Translations under genes and position numbers: made by a program | Notes under the pieces: generated by a model | Told to the model about the DNA's origin: nothing | What the model saw: the letters and a program-made list of their open reading frames with translations, nothing else | Databases searched by the model: none | NCBI RefSeq assembly: GCF_027853965.1 | Contig: NZ_JAQGLB010000013.1 | Span: 161,569 to 225,568, forward strand | Source: Saccharopolyspora indica | GTDB taxonomy: Bacteria > Actinomycetota > Actinomycetes > Mycobacteriales > Pseudonocardiaceae | Length of the DNA: 64,000 bases | Direction of reading: 5' to 3' | Part shown: positions 55,446 to 64,000 of the stretch, one piece after another | Layout of the letters: every line of letters starts with the position of its first letter | How positions within the stretch are numbered: position 1 is the stretch's first letter

Positions 55446-55609
55446 AACCGGGCATACCCAGCCAGCTGGGCACGTAACGTGGCCGGTGCGCTGCTCATAG
55501 TTGTGGCAACCGCCACCCGGCGCCGCCAACCCGTGTTCGGTGCTGGTCAAGCGCGCTAAGTTGGTCTGCAGGGAGAGGCGGTCCTCCACCCCGAGGAGGA
55601 GGAACTGAG

Positions 55610-55630
55610 ATGTCGGTGAACAGGTCGTGA
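55610..55630 (+). CDS. Six-codon ORF with strong ribosome site upstream of EAL-GGDEF gene
   Basis: ATG TCG GTG AAC AGG TCG TGA (MSVNRS). The best Shine-Dalgarno in the region, GAGGAGGAGGAA (55593-55604), serves this tiny frame, not the EAL-CBS-GGDEF gene 20 nt downstream. TCCTC (55582-55586) can pair with GAGGA and hide the site. It may feed ribosomes to the real gene. Speculative. Confidence 0.3.
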   Translation: MSVNRS

Positions 55631-55649
55631 ACACCGTCGATGGAACAGC

Positions 55650-57353
55650 ATGAGTGCGGGCAACATCGACTCCGTGCTAGCGCTGGTTGACGAGGTGCGC
55701 TTCGCGTTCCAGCCGTTGATCAACATCAAGACCGGAGCCATCGTCGCGATAGAGGCGCTGGCCCGGCCGGTTGGGACGAACGTCCAGGAGCTGTTCCGCG
55801 AGGCTGCCCGGCAACGGCGGCTGACCGAGCTCGACGTGGAACTGGCCAACGCGGCGCTGACGGCTGCCGCCGAACACGAATCCCTGCTGCCGCTGCACCT
55901 CAACATCTTCGGCGGCACGGTCACCCACGACCTGCAGCGGCTGGACCTGGTGCGCGAGCGGCTGCGCGAGATCGGCCGCCGCGAGCAGGAGGTGACGCTG
56001 GAGATCGGCCCGCCGTTCGCCCGGCTGAACACCGACGACCTGCTGGTCGGGGTGGACAAGCTGCGCGCCGACGGGTTCCAGATCGCGCTGGACGGCGTCG
56101 GCGAGGGCGATGTGCCGCTGGCGCTGATCGCCGACATCGGCCCGGCCGTGGTCAAGCTGGACCGCGAGGTGGTCCAGCAGCTGCCGGAGAGCCCGGCGCG
56201 GGTCGCGCTGGTCGAGTCGGTGCGGCACCTGTGCGAGGCCACCGACAGCCAGCTGGTGGCCGAGGGCGTGGAGAACGAGCGCCAGCTGACCACCTTGCGC
56301 CGCAACGGGATCCGCCTGGTGCAGGGCAACCTGCTGGCGCCCGCGGCGCGGCGGCCGCCGACGGCCAGCAGCGTGCCCGGCGTGGCCGCGGAGGTGACCG
56401 ACCCGCACGGTCCGCCGATCAGCTCGCTGGCCAGCGGACCGCGGGTGACCGAGTTCCTGTCCCCGGCCACGATCCTGCCCACCGACGTCACCGCGGACAA
56501 GGTGCGCGGCGTGCTGGCCGACCACCCGGAGATCAGCGGTGTGGTGCTGGTCGACGAGGGCAACCGGCCGCAGTGGACCATCGAGCGCAACCGGTTCCTG
56601 CTCGCGGTGACCGGCCCGTACGGCCACGCGCTGCACGCCAAGCGGCCCGCGTCGCGACTGGCCGACGAACCGCGGGTGGTGACCACGGCGACCACCGCGA
56701 TGGAGGCGCTGAGCATGGTCACCCGCTCCGACCAGTACCGGATGTACGACGACGCGATCGTGGTCGACGAGTCGGGCCGGTGCCTGGGCGCGGTGCGCGC
56801 CGGTGACCTGATCCGCGGCATGGCGGAGCTGAAGGTGGAGGAGGCGGCGGCGCTGAACCCGCTGACCCGGCTGCCGGGCAGCGACGCGATCGCCCGCGAC
56901 GTCACCCGCCGCATCGCCGCGGGCGAGGTCTTCGCGGTGAGCTGGCTGGACATCGACGGGTTCAAGACGGTCAACGACACGGCGGGCTTCTCCGCGGGCG
57001 ACGACCTGATCCGAGCCATCGGCCGGAGCCTGACCGACGCGGCCACCGCGCTGAGCTCGGTGCAGGTCGGGCACGTCGGCGGGGACGACTTCCTGCTGGT
57101 GGCGGACCTGGACGACCTGGTGGCGCTGGCCGAGCTGGTGCTCGATCCGGAGCGCACGGCGGGCGGCGTGTCGGTGACCCTGTCGCTGGCGACCCTGGTG
57201 TGCACGCCGAGCACCGTCGCGGGCTACGACGACGCGTCCAGCCGCCTGGCGCCGCTGAAGAAGCACGCCAAGTCGCTGGCCGGGTCGAGCTGGGTGATGT
57301 CCCGCCCCGGCTCGGACCGCATCGAAGTGCTGCGCGGCACCCCCAGTTCCTGA
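55650..57353 (+). CDS. EAL-CBS-GGDEF cyclic-di-GMP-related protein
   Basis: 567 aa in the less common EAL-first order. EAL (about 15-245): VAIEALARP, LHLNIFGG, VTLEIGPPF, VVKLDREVV and LVAEGVENERQL are recognisable, but the metal motif DDFGTG is DGVGEG, so the second Asp is lost and phosphodiesterase activity is doubtful. A CBS-pair region (about 265-400) follows. GGDEF (about 405-567) has GGDDF at 476-480, a permitted variant, and LDIDGFKTVND as metal site, so it may make c-di-GMP. No membrane helices. ATG 55650 has only a weak GGAA; see the six-codon ORF before it. Confidence 0.87.
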   Translation: MSAGNIDSVLALVDEVRFAFQPLINIKTGAIVAIEALARPVGTNVQELFREAARQRRLTELDVELANAALTAAAEHESLLPLHLNIFGGTVTHDLQRLDLVRERLREIGRREQEVTLEIGPPFARLNTDDLLVGVDKLRADGFQIALDGVGEGDVPLALIADIGPAVVKLDREVVQQLPESPARVALVESVRHLCEATDSQLVAEGVENERQLTTLRRNGIRLVQGNLLAPAARRPPTASSVPGVAAEVTDPHGPPISSLASGPRVTEFLSPATILPTDVTADKVRGVLADHPEISGVVLVDEGNRPQWTIERNRFLLAVTGPYGHALHAKRPASRLADEPRVVTTATTAMEALSMVTRSDQYRMYDDAIVVDESGRCLGAVRAGDLIRGMAELKVEEAAALNPLTRLPGSDAIARDVTRRIAAGEVFAVSWLDIDGFKTVNDTAGFSAGDDLIRAIGRSLTDAATALSSVQVGHVGGDDFLLVADLDDLVALAELVLDPERTAGGVSVTLSLATLVCTPSTVAGYDDASSRLAPLKKHAKSLAGSSWVMSRPGSDRIEVLRGTPSS

Positions 57354-57410
57354 GCTCCCGCGGGCAGGATCACTCACGCGGACGATTGCCGCGGCCCACC
57401 ACGCGCCCCC

Positions 57411-57449
57411 TAGGCTGGTGTTCGAACGAGGTTTGACAACGTTGTCAAA
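57411..57449 (+). promoter_or_regulatory. Mannosidase promoter with LacI-family operator
   Basis: TAGGCT (57411-57416) is the likely -10. TTTGACAACGTTGTCAAA (57432-57449) is an 18-bp perfect palindrome with the central CG pair of LacI-family operators. It lies about 10 nt past the expected transcription start, a roadblock position. No lacI-type gene is in the window. Confidence 0.75.
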
Positions 57450-57464
57450 GCCGTGGGAGGACAC

Positions 57465-59846
57465 GTGCCAGGACATCGCCGTCGGCTCGCCACCACCGCA
57501 GCGCTGCTGTTGACCGCGCTCACCGCCACCCAGCTACCCGCCGTCGCGCAACCCACCGATCCGGTTCGCGCGGTGAACACCTTCATCGGCACCAAGGACG
57601 AGGGCAACACGTTCCCCGGTGCCTCCGCGCCGTTCGGCATGACCCAGGTCAGCCCGATCGGCACGCACTACGCCGGATGGCGCTACGACGACACCCGGAT
57701 CAAGGGCTTCGGCCACTTCTTCCTCTCCGGAGCGGGCTGCTGGGAGCAGGGCGGCCTGATCTCGACCCTGCCCACCACCGGCAGCATCGGCGCAGGCCAG
57801 GGCCACGACTTCGACATCAACAAGCCCGCCGCGTTCGACCAGGAGCAGTACGCGGCCGCCTACACCCACGACGGCGAGGTCGGCGACGCGGGCTACTACC
57901 GCACCCGCCTGACCGACTACGGCGGCATCGACGTGGAGGCCACCGCCGACACGCGCGTCGGCGTCGAGCGCTACACCTTCGAACGCGGCCCGGCGCACGT
58001 GTTCCTCAACGTCGGGCAGGCCAACGAGCGCAACCCGGTCAAGGCCAGCGGGCTGGAGGTGGTGGACGAGCGGACGGTCCGGGGCTGGGTGCGCAGCAAG
58101 GGCTTCTGCGGCGGGCAGGACTACACGCTGTGGTTCACCACCCGCTTCGACGAACCCGTCGAGTCCTTCGGCACCTGGCAGCCCGACGGTGGCCGCTTCG
58201 ACCGCCGCTCGGTCTCCGGCGGCGAAGGCCTGCGCGGCGCGTGGCTGACCTTCGCCGACGAGCAGGTCACCGCGACCACCTCGATATCCTATGTGGACGC
58301 AGCGGGAGCGGACGCGAACCTCGCCGCCGAGGGCGGCGGCTTCGACCAGGTCCGCGAGCGGACCCAGGACCGCTGGCGCCGCGAGCTGGACCGGATCCAG
58401 GTGAGCGGCGGAACGCCCGACGACACGGCGGTCTTCTACACCTCGCTGTACCACGTGCTGCTGCAACCGTCGACGGCCACCGACGCCGACGGGCGCTACC
58501 GCGGGTTCGACGACGCGATCCATCGCGCCGACGACTGGACGTACTACCAGTTCTTCTCGCTGTGGGACACCTACCGCACGCAGAACCAGCTGCTGGCGCT
58601 GCTGGTCCCGGACCGCGCCCGGGACATCGCGCGCAGCGTGCTCGCGATCGACGAGCAGGGCGGCTGGCTGCCGCGCTGGGCGTACGCGAACTTCGAGACC
58701 AACACGATGACCGGCGACCCGGTCACACCGTTCCTGGTCGACCTGTGGCGCTTCGGCGCACTGGACGGCCGCGAACAGCAGGCCTACGAAGCGCTGCGGC
58801 GCAACGCCAGCGAAGTCCCGCCGGCCGACTCCCAGTTCGAGGGCCGCGCGGGCAACGACTCCTACCTGTCGCGCGGATTCGTGCAGTACGACCCGGACTT
58901 CCCGAAGAAGGGCCAGGACGTCGACCCGGCGCACGGCGGCTCGGCGACCATGGAGTACGCGCTGGCCGACTGCTCGCTGTCCCTGCTGGCCGGAGTCCTG
59001 GGCCACCGGGAGGACGCCGCGCAGCTGGCCGAACGCGGGCGGAACTGGCGCCACGTCTGGGATCCCTCGGTGCACGACCCGGAACGCGGCTTCACCGGTT
59101 TCCCGCGCCCGAAGAACCCCGACGGAACCTGGTTCGAACCCTACGAACCCATCTCCGACAAGGGATTCCACGAAGGAACGGCCTGGCAGTACCAATGGCT
59201 GACCCAGCAGGACGTGCCCGGCCTCCTCGCCGCCGTCGGCGGTCCCGACCAGGCCGAAAAGCGCCTGGACACGTTCTTCGCCCACGACCAGCTGATCCAG
59301 GACCCGGCCCGCACGGCCCGCGAGGAGTGGGTGATCGACCCGTACGACTACTACGGCCAGTTCCGCTACAACCCGAACAACGAACCGGACCTGCACGCCC
59401 CGTGGATGTACTCGCTGATCGGCCGCCCGGCGAAGACGTCGGCGGTGGTGCGGGCCCAGCAAACGCTGTTCACCAACGCCCCCGACGGAGTCACCGGGAA
59501 CGACGACCTGGGCACGATGTCGGCCTGGTACGTCTTCAGCGCCCTGGGCCTCTACCCCACGACACCGGGAACCGGCCAGTTCATCCTGAACGCCCCGAGG
59601 TTCCCGAGAGCAGTGGTCGAGATCCCCGGCGGAACCCCGCTGACGATCAACGCCCCGAACGCGCGAGGAGCGAAGCTCCAGTACGTGGACGAAGTCCGCG
59701 TGGCGAACACCCCCAAGCACGAGGTGTGGATCGACCTGGAAAGAGTCCGAGCGAGCGGCACCATCGACCACCGCCTGTCCGACACCCCCACCACCTGGGG
59801 AACCAACCCGGAAGCAGTGCCCACCGCCCCCTGCGCAGCGGGCTGA
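57465..59846 (+). CDS. Secreted GH92 alpha-mannosidase
   Basis: 793 aa. A signal peptide (RRRLATTAALLLTALTATQLP, cut after AVA) leads to the GH92 two-domain fold: VNTFIGTKDEGNTFPGASAP, GFGHFFLSGAGC, then YYQFFSLWDTYRTQNQLLAL and GFHEGTAWQYQW near the catalytic region. GNDDLGTMSAWYVFSALGL and YPTTPGTGQF close the domain. The family cleaves alpha-1,2/1,3/1,4/1,6-mannose linkages using calcium. It likely feeds on host, fungal or wall mannans. GTG 57465 has GGGAGG upstream. Convergent with the beta-helical gene, 3 nt between stops. Confidence 0.92.
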   Translation: MPGHRRRLATTAALLLTALTATQLPAVAQPTDPVRAVNTFIGTKDEGNTFPGASAPFGMTQVSPIGTHYAGWRYDDTRIKGFGHFFLSGAGCWEQGGLISTLPTTGSIGAGQGHDFDINKPAAFDQEQYAAAYTHDGEVGDAGYYRTRLTDYGGIDVEATADTRVGVERYTFERGPAHVFLNVGQANERNPVKASGLEVVDERTVRGWVRSKGFCGGQDYTLWFTTRFDEPVESFGTWQPDGGRFDRRSVSGGEGLRGAWLTFADEQVTATTSISYVDAAGADANLAAEGGGFDQVRERTQDRWRRELDRIQVSGGTPDDTAVFYTSLYHVLLQPSTATDADGRYRGFDDAIHRADDWTYYQFFSLWDTYRTQNQLLALLVPDRARDIARSVLAIDEQGGWLPRWAYANFETNTMTGDPVTPFLVDLWRFGALDGREQQAYEALRRNASEVPPADSQFEGRAGNDSYLSRGFVQYDPDFPKKGQDVDPAHGGSATMEYALADCSLSLLAGVLGHREDAAQLAERGRNWRHVWDPSVHDPERGFTGFPRPKNPDGTWFEPYEPISDKGFHEGTAWQYQWLTQQDVPGLLAAVGGPDQAEKRLDTFFAHDQLIQDPARTAREEWVIDPYDYYGQFRYNPNNEPDLHAPWMYSLIGRPAKTSAVVRAQQTLFTNAPDGVTGNDDLGTMSAWYVFSALGLYPTTPGTGQFILNAPRFPRAVVEIPGGTPLTINAPNARGAKLQYVDEVRVANTPKHEVWIDLERVRASGTIDHRLSDTPTTWGTNPEAVPTAPCAAG

Positions 59847-59849
59847 GCG

Positions 59850-62459
59850 TCAGTTCCGGCGCAGGGTCCTGCTGGCCGCCGCGATGATCGCGGTGGCCAG
59901 CACCCACCCGGAGACCATCAATACCCACATGACGGCCTTGGACGGTCCGACCACGTCCCACGCCTTCTCATGACCGAGGTCCAGGAGCGGGATGAGCAGG
60001 TCCAAGGCGTACAAGAACGGATCCCAAGCCGGGTGCTCGCCTGTTTTGACCGGGCAGGGTCCAGAACCGAGCGCGCCTAGGCGATGACACGGCCCGCTGC
60101 CGAGAGCGAATGCAGCGCCACCGAGTCCCCAGAGAAGCAAGAACAGCACCACTGCTCGCGACGAGCGGTAACCGTATCCCAGCACTGAATCCTGCAGGAA
60201 TCCCCATCCACGACGGAAGACGTACCTGATCCGATGGCGGACCGATCGAGTGCTGCCGAGCCCTGATGGCGCTTCCCGGTACGAGCGCCGCACAGCGGCC
60301 AAGCGGACCGTTCGCGCTCCGTCTTTGTCCCCAGCCGCGATCAGGCAGTTCGCCAACTGCTCATACGGACCGGGCACGAACTTCGGCGTAGCGAGCTTGA
60401 GCCAGGAAAGGCGCTCCGGCAACCCCACTTCAGTGCTGAGCCGCCCGTAGCTGAATCCTGCCAGGTCGATCTCGTGCTCCCGTGGCCACGAGGTCGCTCG
60501 ATCCACGAGCAAACCGACCTGAGCATTGGCCAGACGCACTGCCCCGCCCGGCATCGTCGTCGGCAACAACCGGAACACGCTGGCCTGGAGCCGAGTGGCA
60601 TCGAGCGCGCATCCGCTCCTGCCGTCGAGCTGCACGTCGTCGAGGCGCGCGTCCTGGCCGATCACTGCGTCCGCCAGGACGACCTTGTCGGCGAAGGAAC
60701 TACCCGTCATGTTCAACTGGCGACCGATCTTCGTACCGGTGAGATCAAGAGCGAACGATCCGGTCTCCTCCAGATCCAGTCTCCGCACACCGCCGGTGAC
60801 CGCAGCCGACGTGATACGCAGGAAATGCCCGATCTCGGAAGACGACAGCACAACGCCTCCGGCAGCGGCCAGCTCCGAAAGAACCATGGTGTCCACCGTC
60901 AGATTCGAACCGCTGATCGCGAGCGCTCCCGAAGCCTCCAGCTTCGCTCCGTGGAACGTGATGTGCGGAACCACTAGATTGACCAACCGCACCTCACCTG
61001 AGCAGCGAAAACCCTTCCCTGCGTGAAGGCGACCGCGAATAGTCGTATCGGAGAGGTCCGCTGTCGAAACGAGAGGGTCGACAGCGGACTGCCTCTCGTC
61101 ATCACCGGCGGTGGGCTGGCTGCCGCTTCCGGACACCTCCAGATCGGTGAGCCTCAAGTCACCGGACACTTCACTGGTCGCGATTCGCAGGGCAGTGCCT
61201 CCCCGAGCCGTCAACTTCCCGTTGCAGACCGCTACGAAACCGCTGACAGTACTGCTCGAAAGACCGAAGGATGTCCCTTCGACGCCGTCCAACATCACGT
61301 CCCCGCTGATCGTGCAGGTCGCAACGCGGACCTCACCCGAGAGCCGAGAAGCACCCTCCAAGCGGAAGCCGGCACCGAATGACGCCGAGACTGCGTTGAT
61401 CACACGTCCGTCGCGTCCGTTCAGCCGTCCTCCCCGGATTCTGAAGAGGCCGCCCACACGCGTGCCGACGAGGTTGATCACCCCCTCGAGTTGGACGGGA
61501 TCTGTCGCCTCGATGCCACCAGCGATGTCCGCCCAGTCCAAGGCGATCGCCACTCCCGAGGCCGCATGGGGGTCGACGATCGCCGCGCGATCCAGCCGGA
61601 GCTGTCCGGAGACCGAGGCATGCCGGTAGTCCAGAACCCCTCGGCAGGAGAAGCCCCCGCGCAACAAGGCAGATCCACGAATCTCCGCACCGCTGAAGTC
61701 GATCGCGCAAGCACCCGGGTGATTGTGCTGTGCCCCCCGCAGGTTCAGATCACCACCGAGACGCGCTCCGGCAAAGTGAAACTTCCCGGTGAACCTAGCT
61801 AACCGCGCATCCAAGCCCAAAGACATGCTGGCCGACTCGCCATCGACTGCGGCACCGTCCGGATTGGCGATGCTCACCTCCTCCAGCAGGAGGCGTCTGC
61901 TCACCACTGCACCCGGAAGATGAAGTGCTCCGCGCAGATCAGCGTGCTTCCCGATCAGATCACCATCGATCTGTGCAGCCATGAGATTCACAGCGATCCC
62001 ACCGCCGCTGACCCGGCTGCCCGTCAGATCCAGATCTCCACCGATGCGTGCATCCTCGAGATCGATGTGGGCAGCCTTGCGCAGCCCGCGAAGCCACAGC
62101 GGCCCTTCGACGCGCACGCGCGATGCCCGAACAGAGCTGATCTGGCAGTCCTCCAGGTGAATCCGCAGCGTGCTGGCATCGTTGAGCAGCAGATCACCAT
62201 CGAACACGCATTCCCGGAAGACCATCGGCACGGACACCGAGCAGTCGGACAGGTCGAGGTCTCCGACGATCCGAGCGCCGACCAGTTCCAAAGCCGGGCC
62301 CCGACCTCCCTCAGGAGACGTGACTACGAGCTGGCTGATGAACGATGCCCGTACGACCTCGTCATCGGCCGGCCGAAGCGGCTCACGACGCTCGAACGAT
62401 CTGCGGAGCGAAGTCTCGACGGATGAAGCTTCTGCTTCCGGGAGATCTCCCAACCTCAT
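59850..62459 (-). CDS. Large beta-helical repeat protein with C-terminal membrane helices
   Basis: 869 aa. About 600 residues are tandem strand repeats of the pentapeptide-like type (IVGDLDLSDCSV, IGGDLDLTGSRV, LGGDLNLRGAQ, ISGDVMLDGVEG), predicted to wind into a right-handed beta-helix. Then a conserved segment FVPGPYEQLANCLIAAGDKD and WGFLQDSVLGYGYRSSRAV lead to two or three membrane helices (VVLFLLLWGLGGAAFALG, VLMVSGWVLATAIIAA). Streptomyces relatives are annotated 'membrane-associated oxidoreductase' without evidence. Function unknown. Codon use is visibly less GC-biased than in neighbours, suggesting later arrival. ATG 62459 is preferred. Confidence 0.75.
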   Translation of the reverse strand: MRLGDLPEAEASSVETSLRRSFERREPLRPADDEVVRASFISQLVVTSPEGGRGPALELVGARIVGDLDLSDCSVSVPMVFRECVFDGDLLLNDASTLRIHLEDCQISSVRASRVRVEGPLWLRGLRKAAHIDLEDARIGGDLDLTGSRVSGGGIAVNLMAAQIDGDLIGKHADLRGALHLPGAVVSRRLLLEEVSIANPDGAAVDGESASMSLGLDARLARFTGKFHFAGARLGGDLNLRGAQHNHPGACAIDFSGAEIRGSALLRGGFSCRGVLDYRHASVSGQLRLDRAAIVDPHAASGVAIALDWADIAGGIEATDPVQLEGVINLVGTRVGGLFRIRGGRLNGRDGRVINAVSASFGAGFRLEGASRLSGEVRVATCTISGDVMLDGVEGTSFGLSSSTVSGFVAVCNGKLTARGGTALRIATSEVSGDLRLTDLEVSGSGSQPTAGDDERQSAVDPLVSTADLSDTTIRGRLHAGKGFRCSGEVRLVNLVVPHITFHGAKLEASGALAISGSNLTVDTMVLSELAAAGGVVLSSSEIGHFLRITSAAVTGGVRRLDLEETGSFALDLTGTKIGRQLNMTGSSFADKVVLADAVIGQDARLDDVQLDGRSGCALDATRLQASVFRLLPTTMPGGAVRLANAQVGLLVDRATSWPREHEIDLAGFSYGRLSTEVGLPERLSWLKLATPKFVPGPYEQLANCLIAAGDKDGARTVRLAAVRRSYREAPSGLGSTRSVRHRIRYVFRRGWGFLQDSVLGYGYRSSRAVVLFLLLWGLGGAAFALGSGPCHRLGALGSGPCPVKTGEHPAWDPFLYALDLLIPLLDLGHEKAWDVVGPSKAVMWVLMVSGWVLATAIIAAASRTLRRN

Positions 62460-62631
62460 ATCCCCACCCAAGATCAGCTGCCTGGCGAACCTAGCGCAGC
62501 ACGGGAAGCCTCGGAGCCCGTTTGGCTCGACCCAACAAACGGCTCAACAAAGCGTGCTGGTCATTCGAGCAATGCTCGACCGGCTCGAAGTCGACCGATC
62601 AACCGCAACGCGCTAGTACCCGTACGGCCGA

Positions 62632-62650
62632 CGGAACCACACCGGTTCCG
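62632..62650 (-). terminator. Hairpin 3' of the deazaflavin/hemerythrin gene
   Basis: CGGAACC (62632-62638) pairs with GGTTCCG (62644-62650) around a 5-nt loop, 24 nt past the stop of the upstream minus-strand gene. The remaining DNA up to 62460 shows no gene and is lower in GC. Confidence 0.55.
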
Positions 62651-62674
62651 CCAGCCGCGGGCGCTCGAGCAAGG

Positions 62675-63625
62675 TCACGGGATGTTCGGGGCCGGGCCCA
62701 GGGTGTTGAGGGCTGCGACGATCGTTCGTTCTTCGTAGGCGAAGTGGGCTTCGAGTTCGCCGGTCATGGATTCGAGGCGGGTCTTCAGGTGCGCCGGGTC
62801 GGTTCTTCCCGGTTCGTACTCGTCCACGAGCCGGCGAATCTCGTCCTGCAAGCGCGCTACGGCCTCGTGCTCCTGGCCCAGCTTCTCCAGAGTTGGGGAG
62901 AGTTCCGGGAACTGCTGCGCGAGCATCGGGAAGGCACCTCGGTCCTCGCCGGTGTGGTGCTGCTTCAGCGCGGCGCAGAACTCGGTGCAGTGCGCGCGCA
63001 GCTGTTGGGCCAGATCCGGCTTGGGGCGTTCGAGTTCCGGGGAGCTCGCATCGCCCTCGATGATCTCGTCCACCTGGCGGTGGAGTTCCGCGAGCTCCGC
63101 GCGCAGCCAATCATGGGCCTCCACCAGGAAATCGCCCAGACCGCGGACTCGCTCGGCACCTGCCGAATCCTGGTCCGACCGCTGGTCCCGGTCGATCCGG
63201 TGGAGGGTCACCACCGGGAGCACCCGCGCCGTCTTCCGCTGGTAGTCGCGCATCCCCTCGTTCTGCGCTGCCACCGCGGCGAAGAGCTCGTCGCGCCGCC
63301 CGCCGGTCTCGATGGTCGCCATCGCGTCGTAGGTCTCAGCGCCGGTCTCCACCGTGACCTGCGGGTTCTTGCGGATGTTGTGGTACCAGGCCGGATTCTT
63401 CGGTCCGCCCATCACCGAGGCCACGACCAGCGGTTGGCCGCCGATCTCGAAGTAGCCCAGCGGGGTCTCCCTGGGCTCGCCGGTGCGGGCTCCGGTCGTC
63501 GTCAGCACGCACACCGACCAGCCCTCCATCCAGCCGGTGAGCTTTCCGCCGTTCTGGCGGAACTCCGCTATCACCTGGCGGTTGAAGGCGTGGACGTCGA
63601 AGTTCTCGATTTCTCGCTCTGTCAA
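62675..63625 (-). CDS. Deazaflavin-dependent nitroreductase (DDN)-hemerythrin fusion
   Basis: 316 aa. Residues about 1-140 are the F420-binding split-barrel of the DDN family (VLTTTGARTGEPRETPLGYF, VASVMGGPKNPAWYHNIRKN). Residues about 165-305 are a four-helix hemerythrin domain whose ligands can be read as HDWLRAELAELH, HCTEFCAAL then HHTGEDRGAF, HEAVARL and HFAYEERT, enough to hold a di-iron site. One chain could thus couple F420H2 chemistry with iron or oxygen/NO sensing. TTG 63625 has GGAAGGA 6 nt upstream. Single gene. Confidence 0.88.
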   Translation of the reverse strand: MTEREIENFDVHAFNRQVIAEFRQNGGKLTGWMEGWSVCVLTTTGARTGEPRETPLGYFEIGGQPLVVASVMGGPKNPAWYHNIRKNPQVTVETGAETYDAMATIETGGRRDELFAAVAAQNEGMRDYQRKTARVLPVVTLHRIDRDQRSDQDSAGAERVRGLGDFLVEAHDWLRAELAELHRQVDEIIEGDASSPELERPKPDLAQQLRAHCTEFCAALKQHHTGEDRGAFPMLAQQFPELSPTLEKLGQEHEAVARLQDEIRRLVDEYEPGRTDPAHLKTRLESMTGELEAHFAYEERTIVAALNTLGPAPNIP

Positions 63626-64000
63626 TGCAGTCCTTCCGGATCTCGGTCGATCGGAGGGTTCGGCATCGAGGTGCGGACACGCGGAAGAGCCCCGCAGGCC
63701 GGGTACGCAGAGGCAGGCACGTTGGACCGCATCGCGGTTCGACGAAACCAGGTGCGAGACACGTTGAATCGTGTCGCAACTCGATGGTGGCTTGAGAAGC
63801 CGCTACCTCCATGCGTAGGCCCATCCGGGGCTCGTGGGGAGGCTAGCAAGGCGTTCCGTCGGGGTGCAAGGGCGGGGTTGTGGTTGGGGCTTTTAGGGGT
63901 TCTGTTGTCCTTGGGCCATCCCCGTGGTTTGGTGGATTGTGGGGGCTGCGGTCCGGATGTCAAGCCCGGCCTGGCGGCCGCCCCTTCGGGGTTTCAGGCT
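63626..64000. other. Terminal intergenic stretch
   Basis: 375 nt with no convincing gene. Near 63750-63800 the minus strand reads like a short transposase-style helix-turn-helix (SSHHRVATRFNVSRTWFRR) without any further domain, possibly a decayed insertion-sequence fragment. A CCCC-TTC-GGGG hairpin lies near 63982-63991 in GC-rich DNA. Confidence 0.35.

Noticed and set aside
59126..59150. GGTTCGAACCC resembling a tRNA T-arm.
   Set aside because: It encodes WFEPYEP within the GH92 gene and no acceptor or anticodon arms can be folded around it.
63740..63810. Minus-strand HTH-like reading resembling an IS630-type transposase start.
   Set aside because: Only about 20 residues fit, there is no catalytic domain and no terminal inverted repeat, so I record it only as a possible relic.

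Overview
The window is high-GC actinobacterial chromosome. mshC (mycothiol synthesis) fixes the phylum. An AfsR-like regulator, imine-reductase-like genes, a DasR-type operator and many GTG starts point to a filamentous actinomycete of the Pseudonocardiales, and Saccharopolyspora is my best guess from overall flavour. I see no rRNA, tRNA, CRISPR array, intact insertion sequence or prophage. About 45 protein genes fill nearly all of the sequence.

Layout. 0-13 kb is a conserved core block: a RecB/Cas4-like nuclease, hisE-hisG, a homoserine-dehydrogenase-like gene coupled to a HAD phosphatase, a PAP2/kinase-like/MprF-like membrane fusion, a PAC2 protein and mshC, interrupted by a secreted GH18 chitinase and a styrene-monooxygenase-like flavoprotein. 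13-16 kb is a proVWX betaine importer. 16-21 kb is one giant RHS toxin with a WXG100-like N-terminus and a C-terminal domain that reads as a CD38/ADP-ribosyl-cyclase-type NAD glycohydrolase. 20.9-24.5 kb holds four tandem imine-reductase-family genes, divergent from a large AfsR-type regulator. 27.9-32.6 kb holds a VanZ-RDD membrane protein and a MoxR-ATPase/VWA pair. 32.7-39.8 kb has hydrolases, a coupled pair of conserved actinobacterial proteins (SCO1664-like and DUF3090), an LD-carboxypeptidase and a CGNR regulator facing an alpha/beta hydrolase. 39.8-40.4 kb is a MazEF-type toxin-antitoxin module. 40.4-46.7 kb is a dipeptide ABC importer divergent from an M55 D-aminopeptidase. 46.8-50.3 kb has an Imm1-like immunity protein, a TetR regulator, a SIS-domain sugar-phosphate protein, an enoyl-CoA hydratase and a tiny HTH protein. 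50.7-54.2 kb has an ABC-F ATPase behind a 23-codon leader ORF, and dGTPase. 54.2-64 kb has lycopene cyclase, an EAL-CBS-GGDEF protein, a secreted GH92 mannosidase, a large beta-helical membrane protein and a deazaflavin-oxidoreductase/hemerythrin fusion.

How parts work together. Chitinase and the SIS gene both carry DasR-like operators, so they probably belong to one amino-sugar regulon. The dpp importer and the M55 peptidase form a peptide uptake and D-peptide cleavage unit. The four reductases and the AfsR-like gene share a divergent promoter and look like a regulon. The mannosidase carries a perfect LacI-family operator.

The most unusual signals are the RHS-cyclase toxin without an adjacent immunity gene, the leaderless leader peptide plus hairpin ahead of ABC-F, and three families of short non-coding repeats: an 85-bp element placed just after stop codons, a long palindrome with a compensatory base-pair change, and paired ATTTCG/CGAAAT palindromes between convergent genes.
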